Below, piece after piece: positions 36,693-45,425 of a DNA stretch of 64,000 nucleotides. The stretch spans positions 62,001-126,000 of the forward strand of contig NZ_FONP01000003.1 of assembly GCF_900112955.1 (NCBI RefSeq), read 5' to 3'. The notes beneath the pieces are model-generated. The model ran no database searches. It was not told where the DNA came from and was given only the letters and a program-made list of their open reading frames with translations. The number at the start of each line of letters is the position of its first letter. Within the stretch, counting starts at the first letter, position 1. The position numbers and the translations under genes are program-made. Source of the stretch: Peptostreptococcus sp. D1. Its GTDB lineage: Bacteria; Bacillota; Clostridia; Peptostreptococcales; Peptostreptococcaceae.

Positions 36693-37568
36693 ATGAATGA
36701 GATAATGAAGCTTTATTATTACGAATTAATGAAAAATAAAAATAAGATATTTGCTGTATTAATAGCTGTTCTGATATTCAATGCTTTTATGATATCAAGT
36801 GTATATTTACCGATATTTTATGAATTACCTATTGGTGAATTTAGAAATATTGTAAGCATTTTTATTAAAAATACTTCCACTCCAGAGTCATTGAAAATAC
36901 TATTGGAGCAGTATGCTGTCAACAGTATTGATTATCAAAAAATCGGATCCAGTTCATTTATTTTGATATATTATTATGGTGGTAGCCTATTTTGTGTATT
37001 GATGTCGATAGATATAGTATCAAGAAGCTACAAAAAGAAAAACAAAAGCTTCTATATTGAATATTTAATGCCAGTTAAAATAGCAAAGCTTAAGATTTCA
37101 AAAATAATGTTTGGGTTTAGCTTGTACCTATTATTTCAAGCTCTGATGAATATTTCGGCGATTGCAATGAACTTTGTATTGGGTCAAGTGTATAAAAATA
37201 CATATAATTCAAGTCTGGCATTGTTATCAAAAATCGGCTACAATACCTTTTTCCCGACAAATTTTTCTAGGGTTATGATCGTTACATTTGTAATTGTGTT
37301 TGCAAGTGTAGTCTATACTCAGACTATCACAAGTATCGTTTACATAAATGAAGGCAAGAATACATTTAAAAATAAGATTTTATTTTGCTTGCTATTACTA
37401 TTATTCTGTGTAATAATGGGTGGTTTAATAATTTTGACTGAAAAAATTGAAATTAAATTTTATTACGATAATCAAATTGTAATAAATGCTTTAGTTTTAG
37501 CAGCTGCCACCGTATTATTTTTCATAGATTGTATTATGACGAAAAATAGAGTGAGAGGAGGAATTTAG
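36693..37568 (+). CDS. ABC transporter permease, membrane subunit 2
   Basis: A 291-residue protein with about six membrane helices and a cytosolic N terminus (KLYYYELMKNKNKIF), a pattern typical of ABC-2 permeases. A charged loop, SRSYKKKNKSFYIEYLMPVKIAKLKISK, lies after helix 2 (given here in outline). It starts at ATG after TAGGGGGTAATAAT, and its stop codon abuts the next start. It probably pairs with subunit 1 to form a heterodimeric pore. Confidence 0.8.
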   Translation: MNEIMKLYYYELMKNKNKIFAVLIAVLIFNAFMISSVYLPIFYELPIGEFRNIVSIFIKNTSTPESLKILLEQYAVNSIDYQKIGSSSFILIYYYGGSLFCVLMSIDIVSRSYKKKNKSFYIEYLMPVKIAKLKISKIMFGFSLYLLFQALMNISAIAMNFVLGQVYKNTYNSSLALLSKIGYNTFFPTNFSRVMIVTFVIVFASVVYTQTITSIVYINEGKNTFKNKILFCLLLLLFCVIMGGLIILTEKIEIKFYYDNQIVINALVLAAATVLFFIDCIMTKNRVRGGI

Positions 37569-39050
37569 ATGAAAAATAAAGTATATGTAGGCTATGCAAT
37601 AATCGTATCACTTGTAGCTGTCTTTATATTTGTGTCAGTAAAAATTTCATCAGCCTCCAACGAGCTAGTAGTTGATACAATAAAGGGTGATGAAAAAATA
37701 TTAGATGATGTAAAATTAATTTATGTAAATGTTGATGATGCTCTTAAGCTTACAGATGGAATGAACAGAAGATACAGCTTGACTGCACATGAAAATAGAG
37801 AGAAAAAAATATCCTCAATAAACTCGCTTCAGCTTAGCTCATCTGAGCCTAAAAATTTTAAATTGGAATATGGAAAGGATTTTGTAAAGCTAAACGATGG
37901 GATAAAGTATCAGATAAAGCTTGATGATTCATTGGAGAAGCTTTCATATGGAAGTACAAATATAGATAAAATAATTACATCAAATAGCAATTTCCTTATA
38001 GAAAAAAATACTAAAGAAAAAAAAGTGATAATTTCTTTATTTAGTAATGGTTATTATGATGGAACATATCTAAAAAAGATAGCTTTGGATAGTGACTCTA
38101 AGCTTTATAAAGCCATCAAATCTGATAACCATACGGCAGAGATTTTTGACTACAGTGTTGATGGAAATAAATTGAGTCTTATTGTAAGCGTGCATGATTT
38201 TGAGTATAGTAATGAATACGATAAAGAAACCTTAGCGAAAAAGGAGTATAGTAGAAATATATTCTTTATTGAGTATGATCTTGAAAAAAAGTCATTTTCT
38301 GAAAAAGAATTACTGAATTACAGCAGGAAATATAATGAGAAAGACGATATCCTTGCAGTTACAGCATCTGAAAAGACATTTATCTTTTCAAAGTCAAATA
38401 ACATAAAACAAGTATTTACAATAGATAATAAAACTTCAAAAATCACGACCGAAGAAATTGGAAAGATTGACAGGAAAAAAGAGGAAAACTACCTGAAAGT
38501 TTTTGATACTATCCAGCTTCGTAATGGATTTCTTGAAAAAAGATATGATGATAAAGAGAAAATACTTACTTTAGCAGCTATTAATAATGACAATTTTCTC
38601 AATTTGCTGGAAGCTTCTTTGAAAGATGGTGAGTTTAGAGTTTTATCGAATAAAAATACTGGAATAGTATTCAACGATTTCTCGTATGAATTATCAGATA
38701 ATGATTCTAAGGTTAGAGAAATGAATAAAAAATACTATAATAGTAAAAATTATATGATTGATGACTATGACTTTAAGTACAGTATTCAGAGCTATATAGA
38801 TAAGAAGATGGTAATGACAAGTGACGATTACCTAGTTTGCATATCTAACAATAGGATGTATGCAGTAAAAGAGGAAAGTGTTGAAAAAAATCATAAAAAT
38901 CAGCATGGTAGTTATGTTTATTTTGATATAATAAGTATATATGATAAAAAGAAAGAAAAAATTGTATATCAAGCCAGAATTCTTGACGGAGTAAACGAAA
39001 ACCTTGGTGTTTACAAGAAGTATTATCTGCTAAAAAAACAGAATAATTAA
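37569..39050 (+). CDS. Membrane-anchored extracytoplasmic protein of the ABC operon, unknown function
   Basis: I do not recognise this family. The 493-residue protein has one N-terminal membrane segment (about 7-27) and then a hydrophilic, Lys/Asp/Ser-rich region predicted outside the cell. The region is beta-rich with many short repeats of FxxDxxxxK type, suggesting a propeller-like fold, but no clear blade motif. No lipobox is seen. It begins directly at the stop of permease 2 after GAGGAGGAATTTAG. As the last gene of the GntR-ABC operon it may be a sensor or substrate-binding accessory. Confidence 0.65.
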   Translation: MKNKVYVGYAIIVSLVAVFIFVSVKISSASNELVVDTIKGDEKILDDVKLIYVNVDDALKLTDGMNRRYSLTAHENREKKISSINSLQLSSSEPKNFKLEYGKDFVKLNDGIKYQIKLDDSLEKLSYGSTNIDKIITSNSNFLIEKNTKEKKVIISLFSNGYYDGTYLKKIALDSDSKLYKAIKSDNHTAEIFDYSVDGNKLSLIVSVHDFEYSNEYDKETLAKKEYSRNIFFIEYDLEKKSFSEKELLNYSRKYNEKDDILAVTASEKTFIFSKSNNIKQVFTIDNKTSKITTEEIGKIDRKKEENYLKVFDTIQLRNGFLEKRYDDKEKILTLAAINNDNFLNLLEASLKDGEFRVLSNKNTGIVFNDFSYELSDNDSKVREMNKKYYNSKNYMIDDYDFKYSIQSYIDKKMVMTSDDYLVCISNNRMYAVKEESVEKNHKNQHGSYVYFDIISIYDKKKEKIVYQARILDGVNENLGVYKKYYLLKKQNN

Positions 39051-39114
39051 TATATATTATATTATTATTGAAAATTCATGTAGTTTATATAAAATAACAA
39101 AATTATATTTCTTC

Positions 39115-39143
39115 TTTAATAATTATAATATTTATGGTATAAT
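39115..39143 (+). promoter_or_regulatory. Probable extended -10 promoter of the DUF3810-like gene
   Basis: TATAAT at 39138-39143 is preceded by TGG (extended -10). A weak -35, TTTAAT, lies 17 bp upstream. Confidence 0.5.
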
Positions 39144-39167
39144 ACTATTGCCATGGAGGTGATTGTA

Positions 39168-40277
39168 TTGTTTAAATTTAGAATATGGACTGTGTTATTG
39201 GCTATATTATCTGCAGTATTGCTGGTATTATCAGCTAAATATAAGAGTATAAATGCTTTTGTTTACACAGAATTGATAAATAAATTTGTTAGAGAAAAAA
39301 TTAGCATTATTAGCGATAAAGCTTCTCTTCCGATAAGTGAAATTATCCTTATTATTGTTGTAATAATACTGTTAATTGTGTTTATCAACTTTGTTAGAAA
39401 CCTGTTCTCACCAAAAAAATGGATTTTATATGTAGCCAGGATGTTCTGGGGAACATTTAACATTTTCAGTATCTTGTTTTTCATATATATTGTCGTATTT
39501 GGTTTGAATTATCAAACACCAGCTCTAGGCGATGAATTAGTTCAGAAATACAATAAGCGATTTTCGACAAATGTGAATGTGAATATTGATAGATCTAAAA
39601 GAATGGATTTGTTTAAACAGTTATCAGAGAAAGCGTCGGAATCGAAAAAAATATTTGTAATCTCAGAAAAAAAATACTTTGATAGCTTGGATGAAATGTC
39701 TTTGCAGGCAGAGGTTGGATATAATGTTATATCTGAGGCTTTTCCAAAGCTTTCCGGTAAATATTCAAGACCCAAGCAATCACTATCAAACGATATGTTA
39801 AATTATTTTGGATTGGATGGAACATATTCTATGCTTATGAATGAAATAGTTATTAATACATCTGTACCGAAAGAATATATGCCGTTTATACTTTGCAAAT
39901 ATATGGCGTATCAGAGAGGAGTAGCAAGAGAGGATGAAGCATCCTTTTATGCATATCTATCATGTATAAACAATCCGGATATAAGATTTAAATATGCAGG
40001 GTATTTGGCTATGACAGAGATGATTATTGAGTCACTGAGATCCAATGATAAAGTAGATTTCAATCTGTCATTCAATACTCTTGATAAGGAAATAAAGAAT
40101 GATATACTAAGGCTTGATGCTTATAAGAGTGATTTTGGCTCAGGTAAAAAAATTACATATGGATATAAATTCTACTTTAAAAGAATTAATGGCGATGTAA
40201 GAGTAGATTCCGTTGCAAATCAGACAACAAATTTGGTTTCAATATATTATTCACTATTTCCTACAGCTTATTCATAA
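39168..40277 (+). CDS. DUF3810-like membrane protein with a lost zinc-protease motif
   Basis: Three N-terminal membrane segments (about 5-22, 53-73, 96-118) precede a cytosolic or extracellular domain resembling DUF3810 proteins, which normally carry HExxHQRG..REDEANF. Here the corresponding stretch is CKYMAYQRGVAREDEASF (residues 243-260): His, Glu and His become Lys244, Tyr245 and Tyr248, while the flanking QRGxAREDEA is retained. Zinc-dependent catalysis of the usual kind is therefore unlikely. I chose TTG 39168, with GGAGGTGATTGTA before it, over ATG 39153, which would overlap that ribosome binding site. It is monocistronic and ends at a terminator. Confidence 0.75.
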   Translation: MFKFRIWTVLLAILSAVLLVLSAKYKSINAFVYTELINKFVREKISIISDKASLPISEIILIIVVIILLIVFINFVRNLFSPKKWILYVARMFWGTFNIFSILFFIYIVVFGLNYQTPALGDELVQKYNKRFSTNVNVNIDRSKRMDLFKQLSEKASESKKIFVISEKKYFDSLDEMSLQAEVGYNVISEAFPKLSGKYSRPKQSLSNDMLNYFGLDGTYSMLMNEIVINTSVPKEYMPFILCKYMAYQRGVAREDEASFYAYLSCINNPDIRFKYAGYLAMTEMIIESLRSNDKVDFNLSFNTLDKEIKNDILRLDAYKSDFGSGKKITYGYKFYFKRINGDVRVDSVANQTTNLVSIYYSLFPTAYS

Positions 40278-40346
40278 AACAATAAATAGATACTATATCT
40301 CATAAAATGTTGGAAATTAAAAAATACTATGGTGTACTATATACAA

Positions 40347-40399
40347 AGAAGAGGCTTGTGTCATTCATTTTTGAAAAATGAGTGGCTGAGCCTCTTCTT
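40347..40399. terminator. Bidirectional terminator between the DUF3810-like gene and the chromate-type transporters
   Basis: AAGAAGAGGCT pairs with AGCCTCTTCTT, and an inner CATTCATTTTT/AAAAATGAGTG stem extends it. The genes on both sides converge. Confidence 0.75.
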
Positions 40400-40413
40400 A
40401 TTCTATTTATCCT

Positions 40414-41010
40414 TTATTTTAGAATCAATCCTGCTAAAAGACCTATTACAGCTGTAATTGCAATAATTTTGATAATGCCAAAATTTTTTTTTCTAAGAAG
40501 AAATATTCCCACACAAAATCCAGTTATTCCGATAATTTTCAAATTTGATAAAGCAATAATACTAGTCAAGCTATTTATACCATCAAGCCTTGCATTTTTG
40601 AAGATAGACGATGTGAATAAATCTAAGGTAGTGACGAAAATAAGACCACAAATCGCTGGCTTAAGTCCATTTAATATATACTCTATAGCCTTTATTTTTT
40701 TCCCACTAAATATGAGCCTTCCAAGTATCAGCATTAAAATACAGCTAGTAGTTACCTCTGCCATTGTGGCTACAATTCCACCTGGAATACCGGCGACTTT
40801 AACGCCAATAAATGTGGCTGAATTAATAGCAATGGGACCTGGTGTTATTTGAGAAAGTGAGATCAAATCATTTAGTTCCTTGATTGTTAACCAGTGTGTA
40901 TTATCGACAATGTATTTTTTTATAAGAGGAATTACAGCGTATCCGCCACCAAATGCGAAGGATCCAATTGGCAAAAAATTAATGTATAATTTAATCAGTA
41001 AATCTAACAT
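40414..41010 (-). CDS. Chromate transporter family (CHR) half-protein B
   Basis: A 198-residue membrane protein of the short-chain CHR family, which work as pairs of homologous half-transporters. Signature: FAFGGGYAVIPLIKKYIVD (about residues 17-35) and ITPGPIAINSATFIG (about 54-68), with five or six hydrophobic segments. It starts at ATG after GAGGAGGATAAAAT and overlaps the upstream partner by 7 bp. The family name derives from chromate efflux; natural substrates in anaerobes are unclear. Confidence 0.9.
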   Translation of the reverse strand: MLDLLIKLYINFLPIGSFAFGGGYAVIPLIKKYIVDNTHWLTIKELNDLISLSQITPGPIAINSATFIGVKVAGIPGGIVATMAEVTTSCILMLILGRLIFSGKKIKAIEYILNGLKPAICGLIFVTTLDLFTSSIFKNARLDGINSLTSIIALSNLKIIGITGFCVGIFLLRKKNFGIIKIIAITAVIGLLAGLILK

Positions 41011-41570
41011 ATTTTATCCTCCTCAACAATTAAAAATATAGTTAGCCCAATCAATCCGGCAAATAATATAATAAGAACAGCTGATATATCTGTAAAAAAA
41101 GCCAGCAAAATAGATACAATTAAAATACTTGTGCCAAATTTCTTATACTTTGATAAAGCTTTTTTTGACATATTGAAAACAGTAAATCCCAAAATTGCAC
41201 TCATTGCACCTGCCATGCATTCCATAATTGTTTGAATCAGTCTTATGTGTATAATGCTAGAATAAACATAATACAATAGTGAAATTACAATCAAGCAAGG
41301 TAATACCGATGCAAGCAAGGAAGTGAATGCACCACACATTCCTTTCATTCTATATCCAGCCAAAATAGATGTATTTATTGCCATTGGTCCTGGTCCAGAT
41401 TGTGCTATTGCCACTATATCAATCATTTCTTCTTCTGCAATAAAAGACCTTTTCTTTGAAAATTCATCAATAATAACAGGTATAATCGTATATCCACCTC
41501 CGAAAGTGAACATATTTATCTTAAAAAAAATGAAAAACAGTTCTCGCAATTTAATATTCTCATTTTTCAT
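41004..41570 (-). CDS. Chromate transporter family (CHR) half-protein A
   Basis: A 188-residue partner of the downstream CHR gene with the same motifs: MFTFGGGYTIIPVIIDEF near residue 20 and SGPGPMAINTSILAG near 60. The two halves probably insert with opposite topology and form one transporter. It starts at ATG after AAGAGGTGATATGCT. It is divergent from the Sel1-repeat gene across a 156-bp spacer. Confidence 0.9.
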   Translation of the reverse strand: MKNENIKLRELFFIFFKINMFTFGGGYTIIPVIIDEFSKKRSFIAEEEMIDIVAIAQSGPGPMAINTSILAGYRMKGMCGAFTSLLASVLPCLIVISLLYYVYSSIIHIRLIQTIMECMAGAMSAILGFTVFNMSKKALSKYKKFGTSILIVSILLAFFTDISAVLIILFAGLIGLTIFLIVEEDKIC

Positions 41571-41726
41571 AGCATATCACCTCTTTTTATATTTGTGTAT
41601 TTATATATACATTTTATAACAAAAAAAAGGAAATATCAAAATTATTACGCACTTTACATAAGTTTTTAAATAATATATAATGATATAAGGAATGCTATGC
41701 AAAGATTAAAATAGGAGGTGACTCAT

Positions 41727-43577
41727 ATGCCGCAGAATCCCAAAATGGATTATCTAAAGGGGAATTTTTATGAAAAAATTGGTAAGTCTGAACTGGCTGT
41801 TGAAAAATTCATAGATGCTGCGGAAGCTGGATATGATAGGGCCCAACTAATACTTGGACAATTATATGATAGCGAAGGCGAGCTTGAAAATGCAGAAAAC
41901 TGGTATAAGTCTGCGTTTAACAGTGGAATCGACTATGCAGCTTTTAATTTAGGAAATATGTATTATAACAATGAAATATATGATACGTCTTTATATTGGT
42001 ATGAAAAAGCTGCTGAAAAGGGAATATTATCAGCAAAAAACAATATGGGTGTAATTTATTATATATTGGAAGATTATGATATGGCTGAACAAATGTTGGC
42101 TTCGGCAGCAGATGAAGGCTTTGCTAAATCGTTCTTCAACCTCGGTCTATTGTATAGTGAGCTTGGAAACGAAGAACAATCTAAGATAATGTATGAAAAA
42201 GGTGTTGAGCTCAATGATGAGGATGCAACCTATAATATGGCTGTTATAGAAATGGAAGATGGCAACTTTAACAGATCTATTGAACTGTTTAAAAAATTGA
42301 TAAAAAAGAAAAATATAAATGCTTGCATAAATTTGGGATTGCTATATGAGCTGTCTGAAAACTATTTGGAGGCCGAAAAAACATATACGGTTGCCGCTGA
42401 TGCTGGAAGCCCAATAGCACAGTACAGATTAGCTTATTTACTTGACAAGATGAAAAAGGAGTCTGATGCAATTCATTATTATGAATTGGCAATTGCTAAA
42501 AATCACACACTTTCTAAATATAGATTGGCGAATTTATACAATAGAAATAATGATACAGACAATGCCAGAGTTTACTATAGGCAAGCAGCAGATGATGGTA
42601 TAAAAGAAGCAAAGAATAATCTCGCAGGAATATATTTTGAAGACAACAATTTAAAAGAGGCAGGAATATATTTTAAGCAAGCCATTGATGATGGATGTTA
42701 TAATTCCTCTGAGAATATGGGGGATTTGTGTAGAGTTCTAAAGGACTATGATTTGGCAATTCATTATTATAAAATGATGCCGAGTAACATCACCAGTCAA
42801 ATAAAGCTGGCAAATATGTACGAAAAAAAGAATGATATTGAAAACATGACTACTTGGTATAAAAAAGCTGCGGATAATGGAGATATTGAATCTTGCTTCA
42901 AGCTTGGGACAATTTATGAAAAGCTTGGAAATGAAAAAGGAGCATTAAGGTATTACAAAATAGCGTCTGAATATGGTCACGATATTGCGAAAATGCACGT
43001 TGGAAAACTTCTGTTTACGATTGGAGCATACGAGGAATCCTTAAAATACTTAACAGATCCTGCCAAGTTGGAAAATATATACGCCTTAAATACTATAGGA
43101 GTTATGTATGACAATTTTTTCAACGATACAAAAAAAGCAATTGAGTATTATGAAAAAGCAATAAAGCTAAATTGTACGGAATCAATGTACAATCTTGCCC
43201 AGCTATTGTTGAGAAACTATGAATATGACAATGCAGAAAAATACTTAAAAATGGGATCTGATAAAGGTAATAAGAGATGTGAATATTTCTTGGCAGCCTT
43301 TTATTTCAGAAAGTCGTTTGAAATGTTTAAATCCCTAGCTAATATCAACTATGAAAATACACAGCAACTTGTATATGAAATAAGAAATCTTGACTTTATC
43401 AGCGATCATTTACTTATTTCAGATTTTGATATAGAGCCATTGAAATACGAGGTAATCAAGGAAGATGTGGAGCCTCTGTATATATTGGATGTAGAGGAAG
43501 ATGTCACTGTTTATTTTGTAGGTAGAGAGACCAGAATGGCTGTTGATCAAGGTGAGGTAGAAAATATAGACGTATAG
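41727..43577 (+). CDS. Tetratricopeptide/Sel1-like repeat protein
   Basis: A 616-residue cytosolic protein made almost entirely of Sel1/TPR-type helical repeats of about 34-36 residues, roughly 15 in number, with recurring A-x-x-x-G-x-x-x-A and Y-x-x-A segments (LYWYEKAAEKGILSAKNNMG is a typical unit). There is no signal peptide or enzymatic motif. The C-terminal 90 residues (from about 525) leave the repeat pattern. A GTG at 41718 overlaps the AGGAGGTGA ribosome binding site, so ATG 41727 is chosen. It is 21 bp from the CorA gene. Such proteins are protein-protein adaptors; the partner is unknown. Confidence 0.85.
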   Translation: MPQNPKMDYLKGNFYEKIGKSELAVEKFIDAAEAGYDRAQLILGQLYDSEGELENAENWYKSAFNSGIDYAAFNLGNMYYNNEIYDTSLYWYEKAAEKGILSAKNNMGVIYYILEDYDMAEQMLASAADEGFAKSFFNLGLLYSELGNEEQSKIMYEKGVELNDEDATYNMAVIEMEDGNFNRSIELFKKLIKKKNINACINLGLLYELSENYLEAEKTYTVAADAGSPIAQYRLAYLLDKMKKESDAIHYYELAIAKNHTLSKYRLANLYNRNNDTDNARVYYRQAADDGIKEAKNNLAGIYFEDNNLKEAGIYFKQAIDDGCYNSSENMGDLCRVLKDYDLAIHYYKMMPSNITSQIKLANMYEKKNDIENMTTWYKKAADNGDIESCFKLGTIYEKLGNEKGALRYYKIASEYGHDIAKMHVGKLLFTIGAYEESLKYLTDPAKLENIYALNTIGVMYDNFFNDTKKAIEYYEKAIKLNCTESMYNLAQLLLRNYEYDNAEKYLKMGSDKGNKRCEYFLAAFYFRKSFEMFKSLANINYENTQQLVYEIRNLDFISDHLLISDFDIEPLKYEVIKEDVEPLYILDVEEDVTVYFVGRETRMAVDQGEVENIDV

Positions 43578-43598
43578 ATAATTGGAAGGAGGGGTAAG

Positions 43599-44534
43599 AT
43601 GATAAGATACTACAAATCAATAAACTTAAAACTTGAAAAGTTAAACGAATACGAACGGAGTTGTTGGATAAATCTTACCGAACCCACTTCTAATGAAATA
43701 GACGAAATATGTGCGCTTTTAGAATTGGACAGAGATGTAATTACTGCTGCGTTGGATGATGAGGAGAGCTCTCGTATAGAATATGACGATGACTACACAT
43801 TAATATTGATTGATATACCTTTTGATATGTCCGACTCCAGAACTTCAAACTATATAACTATTCCACTTGGAATTATACTTGCAAAAGACAGTATAATAAC
43901 GATATGCTCAAAGCAAACGAGAATAATGAATGATTTTATAGTGGGACACGTCAAAGATTTTTACACCTTTATGAGAACTAGGTTTATCCTTCAGGTATTA
44001 TACAGAAACGCAAATTATTACTTGCTGTATTTGCGAAGAATCAACAAAACTACTAATGACATAGAGCAAGAAATCTATAAATCTATGAAAAATAAGGAAT
44101 TGCTTCAGCTGTTGCAGCTTGAAAAATCTCTGGTATATTTTTCGACCTCACTTACTGCAAATGAGGCGACATTGGACAGACTTCTGAAGCAAAATATCGT
44201 GAAGCAATATCTGGAAGATCAGGATTTATTGGAAGATGTAATCATCGAAAACAAACAAGCCTTACAAATGTCAAAGATTTATGGAGATATATTGAGTAGA
44301 ATTATGGATGCATTTAGTGCAATCATAAGTAATAATCAGAATAATGTTATGACATATTTGACAATTGTCACTATTATCATGGCAGTGCCAACCATTATTT
44401 CGGGTCTTTGGGGTATGAATGTAGGTGGAATTCCCTTTGAAAAATCACCTATGGGATTTTGGTGGGTTGTAATACTTACGATGTTGGTAGTTATTATGTC
44501 CACAATATATCTAATAAGACAGAAGCTACTTTAG
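43599..44534 (+). CDS. CorA-family divalent metal (Mg2+) transporter
   Basis: A 311-residue protein with a cytosolic N-terminal domain and two C-terminal membrane helices. The selectivity motif GMN is present in LWGMNVGGIPF (about residues 272-282), and the acidic loop between GMN and the second helix is short. It starts at ATG after GGAAGGAGGGGTAAG. The likely substrate is Mg2+, possibly Co2+ or Ni2+. It is in one unit with the Sel1-repeat gene. Confidence 0.92.
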   Translation: MIRYYKSINLKLEKLNEYERSCWINLTEPTSNEIDEICALLELDRDVITAALDDEESSRIEYDDDYTLILIDIPFDMSDSRTSNYITIPLGIILAKDSIITICSKQTRIMNDFIVGHVKDFYTFMRTRFILQVLYRNANYYLLYLRRINKTTNDIEQEIYKSMKNKELLQLLQLEKSLVYFSTSLTANEATLDRLLKQNIVKQYLEDQDLLEDVIIENKQALQMSKIYGDILSRIMDAFSAIISNNQNNVMTYLTIVTIIMAVPTIISGLWGMNVGGIPFEKSPMGFWWVVILTMLVVIMSTIYLIRQKLL

Positions 44535-44613
44535 AATAAATAAAATATATTGCTACTTATTAATTAGTAATTATTAGAAATACACTTGATAATTATAGGA
44601 AAGAGGCATTATT

Positions 44614-45285
44614 ATGAATGAATCTTACTTTGAAAACTTATTAGGAATAGATACTTCAAAATTTGAGTATAGTGGAAATGGTTCATTTGAAATGTCCTAT
44701 GAACCAACTCCCTATAATTCTATTATAAAATTGTTTAAAAAATATACTCCACTTGAAAATCCTCATTTTGTGGATTTTGACTCTAAAAAAGGTAGGTTTT
44801 CGTTCTTAGTAAATTATTTTTTTGATGCTGGATGTACTGGAGTAGAGGTACAAGCAGAATATCATAAAAAATGTTTAGAAAATCTAGCTAGCTACAAAGA
44901 AAAATATACAGAGAAGGCGAAAAAGATTTTTTTTGTAAATTCAAGTGCTGAGAAATATGCAATTTCAAGCTTTGAAAATGTGTTTTATTTTTATAATACG
45001 TTTTCTGTGAAGGCTTTTTCCAAAATAGTTGCAAATATACTTGAATCAGTTAAGGAGCATGAAAGAACAGTCGATATTATATTATATTTTCCAGCTGATG
45101 AGTTTACATATTTTTTAGACAGAAAAACACCTTTTTACCATTTGTTAGAAATTTATCCTGAGGAAAAGCAATCAAACACTATGGATAAATTCGTAGTTTA
45201 TAGATATGGAAAAACGACTGAGATACTGACAATAGAGATGCAGGCAGTATGTAAAGCTTGTATAGAGATATGCTCTTGCAAGTAG
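44614..45285 (+). CDS. Putative class I SAM-dependent methyltransferase-like protein
   Basis: A 223-residue soluble protein. The segment HFVDFDSKKGRFSFLV (about 56-71) has the position and acidic start of methyltransferase motif I, but with Lys-Lys-Gly in place of the usual Gly-x-Gly. GVEVQAEYHKKCLEN looks like motif II with its acidic residue, and VFYFYNTFSVKAFSKIV is near motif IV. The C-terminal end has four cysteines in 10 residues (CKACIEICSC). Substrate and activity cannot be inferred. It starts at ATG after GGAAAGAGGCATT. Its last codons form one arm of the downstream terminator. Confidence 0.6.
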   Translation: MNESYFENLLGIDTSKFEYSGNGSFEMSYEPTPYNSIIKLFKKYTPLENPHFVDFDSKKGRFSFLVNYFFDAGCTGVEVQAEYHKKCLENLASYKEKYTEKAKKIFFVNSSAEKYAISSFENVFYFYNTFSVKAFSKIVANILESVKEHERTVDIILYFPADEFTYFLDRKTPFYHLLEIYPEEKQSNTMDKFVVYRYGKTTEILTIEMQAVCKACIEICSCK

Positions 45286-45316
45286 TTTTATAAGACTACT
45301 TGTAAGAGTTTTTTAT
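45273..45316 (+). terminator. Terminator overlapping the methyltransferase-like stop codon
   Basis: CTCTTGCAAGTAGT pairs with ACTACTTGTAAGAG around a short loop and is followed by TTTTTTATTT. The 5' arm contains the last codons and the TAG stop. Confidence 0.8.
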
Positions 45317-45425
45317 TTGAACCAGCGAACATTTACATATTATTTTTTATAAATATTTTTACATATAATTAAAAAGATATGCTATAATTGATTTAATTAA
45401 TCAATAATTAATAGGTGGTGATTTT

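Noticed and set aside
40382-40852. Plus-strand open frame of 156 codons over the chromate-type transporter
   Set aside because: It is complementary to a clear CHR-family gene; Ile/Pro-rich composition fits a shadow frame.
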